Source of the DNA: Heliobacteriaceae bacterium
GTDB taxonomy: Bacteria > Cyanobacteriota > Vampirovibrionia > Gastranaerophilales > Gastranaerophilaceae
Direction of reading: 5' to 3'
Assembly (NCBI GenBank): GCA_031265495.1
Contig: JAISCP010000089.1
Location: forward strand, 1-45,099
DNA: 45,099 nucleotides
The position numbers were made by a program, and so were the translations under genes. The notes under the pieces were generated by a model. The model was not told where the DNA came from. It saw only the letters and a list, made by a program, of their open reading frames with translations, and did not search any database. Positions 40,046-45,099 of the stretch are shown here, in pieces (the first letter of the stretch is position 1; the number at the start of each line of letters is the position of its first letter).

Positions 40046-40369
40046 ATGTTCGGTGTTGAAAAAATTAATGGTTACAATGTTCAAAAATTACCAGACGGCA
40101 AATACAGTGTTGCTGTGAATAATGGTAATTGCGGCGCTTGTGTTATGACGGGAGAACAATTTGATATGTTTGTTAAAGAGCAAAAACAAAATCAAGAGTT
40201 AACAAAAGAGGAAATGTTATTATTAGCTAACCCTCTTACGGCTATGTTTACAGCACCTTTGTTGGCAAATCAGGGGAAGATTGATAGAATGTCGGCATTG
40301 ACAATAACAATGAACCCTCTTCTAGCACCTGGAATAGCATGTGGATTACAAAAGAAAAGTAAAAAATAA
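40046..40369 (+). CDS. Small unknown protein
   Basis: I start it at the ATG at 40046 (107 residues), with AAGGTAAGG upstream; a TTG at 40028 is less likely. N-terminal half is polar (INGYNVQKLPDGKYSVAVNN) with a CxxC-like GNCGACV. C-terminal half has two moderately hydrophobic segments (MLLLANPLTAMFTAPLLA and LTITMNPLLAPGIACGL). Ends in a basic tail. Family unknown. It is linked to the genes at 10785, 15331 and 44930 only through the shared leader. Confidence 0.7.
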   Translation: MFGVEKINGYNVQKLPDGKYSVAVNNGNCGACVMTGEQFDMFVKEQKQNQELTKEEMLLLANPLTAMFTAPLLANQGKIDRMSALTITMNPLLAPGIACGLQKKSKK

Positions 40370-40503
40370 CGTCAATCCGTGACTATTAGTCGAAAACGTA
40401 AGATATAATCGCCGCTTCGCGGGCGCCCCGGAATAATTAATAAAAAATAAATTTTTCTTGTTAATTTCTCTTGATAGCTTATAATATTATCAGGAGCGAA
40501 ATT

Positions 40504-41043
40504 ATGACCAAGAAAAATAACCCTTTTAACAAAGATTTGCAAATACAAACGGAAGAAACCGCCGAAACCGCGCAGGTTGAAGAAAATCCTGACGGGAGCG
40601 GGCTTCAGGAGAAGTTTGACGATTTAAACCGTCAGTATATAAGGCTTGCTGCGGATTTTGACAATTACCGCAAAAGAACGGACGCCGAACGGGAAGACCT
40701 TTTAAAATACGGCACCCAAAGCGCCATGACAAAACTTATAGAAGTTTTGGATAATTTTGAACGCGGCGCAAAAGCTCTGGAAGATGTTAACGAGTGCGAA
40801 CAGGCTAAAGAAAGTTTCGGCCTTGTTTATAAGCAGACATTGGAGACGCTGCAAAAACTGGGTATGGAGATTATTGAGACGGACGGCAGGGAATTTGACC
40901 CGAATTTTCATGAGGCTGTAATGCAGACTCCGACGGGTGATTACCCGGAACACACAATTATAAACGAGCTGCAAAAAGGGTATAAATACGGGGACAAGGT
41001 TTTAAGACCGGCGCTGGTAAATGTGGCGACGCACGGGGAATAA
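40504..41043 (+). CDS. grpE: GrpE nucleotide exchange factor
   Basis: It releases ADP from DnaK. 179 residues from the ATG at 40504 with AGGAG 7 bases upstream; the upstream in-frame extension is less likely. Disordered acidic N-terminus, long dimerising helix (LNRQYIRLAADFDNYRKRT), and the C-terminal beta part with GREFDPNFHEAVMQ and VLRPALVNV. dnaJ follows after 23 bases; dnaK is not in the window. Confidence 0.95.
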   Translation: MTKKNNPFNKDLQIQTEETAETAQVEENPDGSGLQEKFDDLNRQYIRLAADFDNYRKRTDAEREDLLKYGTQSAMTKLIEVLDNFERGAKALEDVNECEQAKESFGLVYKQTLETLQKLGMEIIETDGREFDPNFHEAVMQTPTGDYPEHTIINELQKGYKYGDKVLRPALVNVATHGE

Positions 41044-41066
41044 TCCGGGACAGTTAGGGAAAAATA

Positions 41067-42200
41067 ATGACAGACTACTATGAGATACTGGAAGTATCAA
41101 AAGAAGCGACAAAAGAGGAAATAAAAAATGCATTCAGGAAAAAAGCAAGGACGTTACATCCTGATGTTAATAAGTCGCCGGACGCCGGAGAGAAGTTTAA
41201 AGAACTTGGCAAGGCTTACGAAACCCTGTCGGATGATAATAAACGCGCTACTTATGACCGTTACGGAGAGGACGGCTTAAAGGATGCCGGGTTTGATACG
41301 GGCGGGCCGTTCGCCGCAGGTTTTGGGGATTTGAATGAAATTTTAAGTTCTTTAATGAGCGGCATGGGCTTTGGCGGCAATTTTGCCCATTTTGGTTTTG
41401 GCGGGCATGACACTGCGGGTGACGACTTGCGGCTTGATATAGAAATAGAATTTGAACAGGCGGTTTTCGGGGTTAACAGGGAAATTAAATTTGAACACTT
41501 GGAGACCTGCCCTTCATGTCACGGAACCGGCGCTGAAAAAGGCTCACGTCCGGTTACCTGCCCTAAATGTCATGGTTCGGGCCAGGTCAAACAGGTTATG
41601 CGGACTCCGCTCGGTTCGTTTGCGCATATTACGATGTGCCCTGAATGTGCCGGCTCGGGTCAGGTGATTAACAACCCCTGTAAGGATTGCAGAGGCTGCG
41701 GCAGAGTGAGAAAAGAGAAAACGGTTGAAATAAGAATTCCTGCGGGTGTGGATAATATGTCAAAAATCCGGCTTTCGGGCGAAGGCGATGCGGGCTTAGA
41801 CAGCGCTCGGGCGGGGGATTTGTTTGTGGTAATCCATGTTAAGCAGTCGGATTATTTTAAACGCGACGGCAATAATATTTTCACCGGACTGGAAATAACT
41901 CCGGCTCAGGCGGTTTTGGGCGATGAAGTTTCGGTGAGAACTCTGGACGGCGAAACAAAAGTTCACATTCATGCGGGCATTCAAAGCGGGAATTCCGTAA
42001 AAATAAGAAATGCCGGCGTTCCGTTTCTTTCAAAACCATCGCATCGCGGTGACCATGTTATAATAGTTTCAGTAAGAATTCCGACTCACTTGTCGGAAGA
42101 AGAAAAAAATCTGTACAGAAAACTTCATGAGATTAACGGCGGCGGAAAAAAGCCTCAAACAACTTTGAAAGATAAAATAAAAGGAGCGTTTAATGCGTAA
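41067..42200 (+). CDS. dnaJ: Chaperone DnaJ
   Basis: DnaK co-chaperone. 377 residues: J domain with HPD at 31-33, Gly/Phe-rich linker (about 75-115), four-repeat zinc domain (CPSCHGTG, CPKCHGSG, CPECAGSG, CKDCRGCG; the last Cys-x-x-Cys-x-Gly-x-Gly is CKDCRGCG with Cys for Gly), then substrate-binding C-terminal domains. Cys instead of Gly in the fourth repeat is slightly unusual but keeps the metal ligands. It overlaps the next gene by 8 bases. Confidence 0.96.
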   Translation: MTDYYEILEVSKEATKEEIKNAFRKKARTLHPDVNKSPDAGEKFKELGKAYETLSDDNKRATYDRYGEDGLKDAGFDTGGPFAAGFGDLNEILSSLMSGMGFGGNFAHFGFGGHDTAGDDLRLDIEIEFEQAVFGVNREIKFEHLETCPSCHGTGAEKGSRPVTCPKCHGSGQVKQVMRTPLGSFAHITMCPECAGSGQVINNPCKDCRGCGRVRKEKTVEIRIPAGVDNMSKIRLSGEGDAGLDSARAGDLFVVIHVKQSDYFKRDGNNIFTGLEITPAQAVLGDEVSVRTLDGETKVHIHAGIQSGNSVKIRNAGVPFLSKPSHRGDHVIIVSVRIPTHLSEEEKNLYRKLHEINGGGKKPQTTLKDKIKGAFNA

Positions 42201-43617
42201 GCTGCTTATTTTGTTAATAATAATAATAACAGTAACATCTTCGGCGGTTTTTGCCGCAAAAATTCCCGAAGATGTTAAACAATATGTTAACGGAGTTTTT
42301 CCGGGTACTAACTTCCGCTTTGACGGGGTGGTTATTCTGCCGGATAACACGATTTATCTGCCTTTATTTCCGGCGAAGATTATTAATCCCGAAAAACTTG
42401 AAACTAAACAGACAATTCCCGAACAAAAGACATTAAATGCAAAACCGGAAATAGTTATTTTCAACAATGATTTTGTTTTGCTGAAAGTTATTACGGACTC
42501 AAAAGGCCAAAGAACGGTTTATTACATGCAAAACCCTCCGCCGGAAGTTAAATCGGGCCTGCTTCCGCAGGATATGCTTGTTCCTGCGGGGCTGGTAATC
42601 CCCGAAAACCTCAAAGGTATTATCGGGAACCTTGAAATAGGACGCGCGCAAGACCCGTCTATTAAAGTGACCGTGAATACAAAACCCGGATTTAACACGC
42701 TGGCAAATATTGAACAGCTGCGCGATAAGACTTTTTATATAGCAACTTCCTATAATAAAAATATTCAGGTTGTCAATCAGGGCAGTAAAACTCCTGAATA
42801 TATGCTTGCTCAGAAAAATATTCCTATTAATATAAAACCGTTTGATGATAAATTCCTTCTGGTTACCTCTTATGAAAAGCGGTCTTTGGACGTAATTTCG
42901 CTTCAGGATGACCGGGTGATTAAGCAGATTGATTTCAAAACACAGCCGGACGAGATTATTGTGGATAGCCCGAATAAACTGGCTTACATCTCAAGCGCGG
43001 AAGACTCAAGCATTTATGTCGTAAATCTGGAGACCATGACGCTTTTGAGACAGATTAAAATTAACGGCATGTGCGAGAAAATTACTCTGAGCAAGGACGG
43101 CGCAAAATTATTTTATTTTGATAAAAAATCCCGTGATATTTGGGCGGTTGAACTCAATAACAATTATCTTCTGAAAAATATCGGGAAATTCCCGAATGTT
43201 TCAAAAATTTTATACGCGAATGACAAACTCTACGTTACAAGCCGTACAAAAAACAGACTGGCAATAATTGACTATAAAACAGCCGGACTTATTGCGGAAA
43301 TTTCCGTTTGCGAAAAGCCGATAGATATGGCTTTTTACGACAATGACTTATTTATACTCGGAGCGGCGGAAAATATTATTCAGGTTCTTGACGCCCGGAC
43401 TGACAAGATAACAGATGATATTTATCTGAATACTAACGGATTTTCCACTAAGATTTATCAGATTAATGATACGGAAATCGCGGTTGTTACGGATACTAAA
43501 GCAGCCATGTACACGGTTTTTGACCTGAAAACCAAGCAGGTTTTGCGCACTAACCCGCTTGATGTTCCCGTAAGCTCCATTGCTGTTACGAAAAAAGTCC
43601 AAAAGATTAATAAGTAA
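42193..43617 (+). CDS. Exported YVTN-type beta-propeller protein
   Basis: These 474 residues have a signal peptide (MRKLLILLIIIITVTSSAVFA). The first 150 mature residues form an unrecognised domain. From about 170 on there are repeats of the 40-residue YVTN/YncE type (SIYVVNLETMTLLRQIKI, LAIIDYKTAGLIAEISV, IIQVLDARTDKITDDIYL), enough for a propeller. Such proteins are surface or periplasmic binding scaffolds. Start overlaps dnaJ, so it is translated in the grpE-dnaJ operon, an odd place for an exported protein. Confidence 0.82.
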   Translation: MRKLLILLIIIITVTSSAVFAAKIPEDVKQYVNGVFPGTNFRFDGVVILPDNTIYLPLFPAKIINPEKLETKQTIPEQKTLNAKPEIVIFNNDFVLLKVITDSKGQRTVYYMQNPPPEVKSGLLPQDMLVPAGLVIPENLKGIIGNLEIGRAQDPSIKVTVNTKPGFNTLANIEQLRDKTFYIATSYNKNIQVVNQGSKTPEYMLAQKNIPINIKPFDDKFLLVTSYEKRSLDVISLQDDRVIKQIDFKTQPDEIIVDSPNKLAYISSAEDSSIYVVNLETMTLLRQIKINGMCEKITLSKDGAKLFYFDKKSRDIWAVELNNNYLLKNIGKFPNVSKILYANDKLYVTSRTKNRLAIIDYKTAGLIAEISVCEKPIDMAFYDNDLFILGAAENIIQVLDARTDKITDDIYLNTNGFSTKIYQINDTEIAVVTDTKAAMYTVFDLKTKQVLRTNPLDVPVSSIAVTKKVQKINK

Positions 43618-43627
43618 AAGGAGTGAA

Positions 43628-44185
43628 ATGCAGGAAATACTTGCAAAGCTGGAAACTTCCCAAAAAGAATTCTGGAATATTTCCCGCGTAACAGGCCGGT
43701 TCCTGAATATTCTGGTGCGCGAAGCAAATGCTGAAAACGTGCTTGAAATCGGGACTTCCAACGGGTATTCGGGAATATGGCTGGGGTCTGCCGTGAGGAG
43801 AACCGGCGGAAAGCTTATCACAATTGAATACTGGGAAAAACGGCTTTCTATCGCAAAGGAAAACTTTATAAAATGCGGGCTTGCAGATTATATAGAAGCG
43901 ATTCAGGGGGATGCAATTGAGGTTTTGAACGCTTTGCCGGCGGACTATACGGCTGATTTTGTCTTTATAGATGCGAATAAATCCCAGTATTTGCAGTATT
44001 TTGAAATTATTGATAAGCATCTAAAACCCGGCGGTATTATCGCATGCGACAATGTTTTATCGCACAAAGAGAAATGCAGGCCTTTTATTGAAACTGTTAA
44101 TGCCCGTCCTGATTATTACAATGTAATTTTAGACCTTCCGGCAGGATTGTCTCTGGCAAAGAAATTAGCTGTTAAGTGTGATTAG
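43628..44185 (+). CDS. SAM-dependent O-methyltransferase (family 3)
   Basis: These 185 residues start from the ATG at 43628 with AAGGAG 4 bases upstream. Motif I VLEIGTSNGYSGIWL (about 40-54), acidic ITIEYWEKRL, FVFIDANKSQYLQYF (metal Asp) and GGIIACDNVLSHKEK (second metal ligand region) place it with the catechol/caffeoyl-CoA O-methyltransferase-like family. Substrate unknown. Last gene of the grpE operon. Confidence 0.9.
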   Translation: MQEILAKLETSQKEFWNISRVTGRFLNILVREANAENVLEIGTSNGYSGIWLGSAVRRTGGKLITIEYWEKRLSIAKENFIKCGLADYIEAIQGDAIEVLNALPADYTADFVFIDANKSQYLQYFEIIDKHLKPGGIIACDNVLSHKEKCRPFIETVNARPDYYNVILDLPAGLSLAKKLAVKCD

Positions 44186-44760
44186 GTGACTAAGTGAATA
44201 GGTGAATAGGAAAGAGGGAACAGGAAAGAGGAAACAGCTGAATTCCTCTCCTTACAGGAGAGGAAGAATTTCTTAACGAACGTGTGAGTTATTCAGGTGA
44301 GGTGGCGCAAAACAGAATAAATCTCGGGTAGAACACAGGTCATGGCTAACCGCATTCAGCCTGCCCCCTCACCCCCAAACCCTAAACTCAACCTTCGGTT
44401 TCGCTAAGTGTTTGCACCCACTCCCGCATGGAGAGGGGCAGGCTGAGCCTGCACTTTCTCCCGTCCCGTCATGCTGAACTTGTTTCAGCATCTGCGCATG
44501 ACAAAAGCACATCATAACCTATACAAGAAAGGCCGGATTGTTTCAGGTTCTGACCACCGGTAAAATATTCAATACAGTTTTACTTCCCCGTACAAAAGGC
44601 AGATCCTGAAACAAGTTCAGGATGACAGGGAGGTTAAGGTGGACTGTGGCAATCCTTTGCTGTTCCCTCTTTCCTGTTTACTATTAACTAATTTTAGCCA
44701 TACCTCAAGTCCTCCATACCTCTTATTCACCCAATTTATTAATAAACCTTAACAAAACCT
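44186..44760. repeat. Intergenic repeat block
   Basis: Full R1 unit (about 44240-44450), 'gtcatgctgaacttgtttcagca' and 'gatcctgaaacaagttcagg' palindromes and tagtaaatag-like runs. No gene is supported. Confidence 0.65.
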
Positions 44761-44847
44761 CCAATTGTAACGAATTGTAAAAATAATTTTAAAACAGTTG
44801 CAAAATAGCGGATAATGCCTTATAGGATAGGATAGGATAGGATAGGA
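44761..44847 (+). promoter_or_regulatory. Pentamer-array leader with five TAGGA units
   Basis: Same blocks as at 39886-39970, almost base for base through the array (five TAGGA, 44823-44847) and on into 'attgtcaatattttcc'. The next start codon is 82 bases below. Confidence 0.78.
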
Positions 44848-44929
44848 GCCCCTATTGTCAATATTTTCCACCGAATTGTTTTTATAAAAATACGGGATAT
44901 TTAATTTAAAACACTAAAGGGGAAAAATA

Positions 44930-45099
44930 ATGACAGGAGAAATTACACCGCAGACTTTAACGATAAAAAAAGGTCAAGGCCTTACGTACGCGCTTTTAGA
45001 TTTGGTAAAAGCACAGAAAATGGAAATGTCCGACGGAAAAATTACGCTTGCAGAGTGGAATGCAACGATTGATAAACTTGTAGAAATCCAACAAGCACG
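44930..45099 (+). CDS. Unknown protein with degenerate EF-hand-like loop, cut by window end
   Basis: Fifty-six codons are present before the window ends. MTGEITPQTLTIKKGQGLTYALLDLVKAQKM and then SDGKITLAEWNATIDKL, which resembles the second half of an EF-hand loop (DGKITLAE) but lacks the first two acidic ligands. AAAGGGGA stands 8 bases before the ATG. It is preceded by the pentamer leader. Family unknown. Confidence 0.65.
   Translation, partial: MTGEITPQTLTIKKGQGLTYALLDLVKAQKMEMSDGKITLAEWNATIDKLVEIQQA

Noticed and set aside
40412-40422. CCGC-TTC-GCGG hairpin as a terminator
   Set aside because: The stem is only 4 bp and no T run follows.
41046-41060. CGGGACAGTT before dnaJ as a MITE end
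   Set aside because: Only ten bases match and no partner end or duplication is present.

Overview
The window looks like a chromosomal segment of an uncultured gut-type bacterium from the non-photosynthetic cyanobacterial sister lineage (Gastranaerophilales / Vampirovibrionia, 'Melainabacteria'). This is inferred from four prepilin-like proteins with the FTLAEVLITLGIIGVVAAL-type N-terminus common in that group, a DUF3326 protein otherwise known mainly from cyanobacteria and plastids, and an origin-like cluster of DnaA-box-like 9-mers beside dnaN. No rRNA gene is present, so the assignment is a judgement, not a proof.

Layout. 1-5 kb: a 609-residue coiled-coil-ended protein, a FliG/MgtE-like helical repeat protein, and an XRE regulator overlapping a CinA-type amidohydrolase. 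5-11 kb: dnaB, a YkgJ-type cysteine cluster protein, PBP1A, a short RNase HIII and a small membrane protein. 11-16 kb: pilin-lectin A, recA, an HTH/coiled-coil protein, rpmB and another membrane-tailed small protein. 16-19 kb: an envelope cluster (HD-GYP, BamE-like, two paralogous exported proteins, parvulin). 19-22.4 kb: an AT-rich DUF3800 gene pair, tRNA-Leu(CAG), dnaN and a candidate oriC. 22.4-24.5 kb: pilin-lectin B, avd and the template repeat of a diversity-generating retroelement (DGR). 25-32 kb: DUF3326, an EF-hand protein, murI, an AMIN/amidase_3 amidase, cobO and 5-formyl-THF cyclo-ligase. 32-39.6 kb: pilin-lectin C, purB and folD (divergent), pilin D with a divergent XRE regulator, and a prmC operon. 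40-45 kb: a small protein, grpE-dnaJ-propeller protein-O-methyltransferase, and a truncated last gene.

The most interesting system is a set of three pilin-lectin genes (A, B, C) that appear to carry two layers of variability. (1) DGR: the 126-bp template repeat at 24270-24395 matches the 3' end of gene B (23483-23608) with 16 substitutions, all 16 at template adenines; the 3' end of gene A, 12 kb away and on the other strand, also matches over 126 bp with 20 of 26 substitutions at template adenines. An Avd-like gene lies between the gene B variable repeat and the template, but no reverse transcriptase is encoded in the window. (2) Phase variation: all three genes are preceded by the same promoter, ribosome binding site and 17-codon leader (MDKTIKNGYNAVIEALS) running into a tract of 14 or 15 G. 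In the sequence as given all three leaders stop soon after the tract, yet the pilin frame is open back through the tract in all three, so changing the tract by one or two bases would fuse leader and pilin. The pairing of a G-tract switch with DGR-diversified lectin tips on pilin-like stalks is, as far as I know, not a standard described arrangement.

Other themes: at least four, probably five, unrelated small or secreted-looking genes share a conserved leader containing a pentanucleotide array (TAGGA or TAGCA, 5-6 copies) below a possible sigma-28-like promoter. The intergenic DNA is packed with short interspersed repeats, including a roughly 300-bp MITE-like element with 5-bp target duplications and a 71-86-bp element with 3-bp duplications, both of which insert into the same small palindromic repeat.
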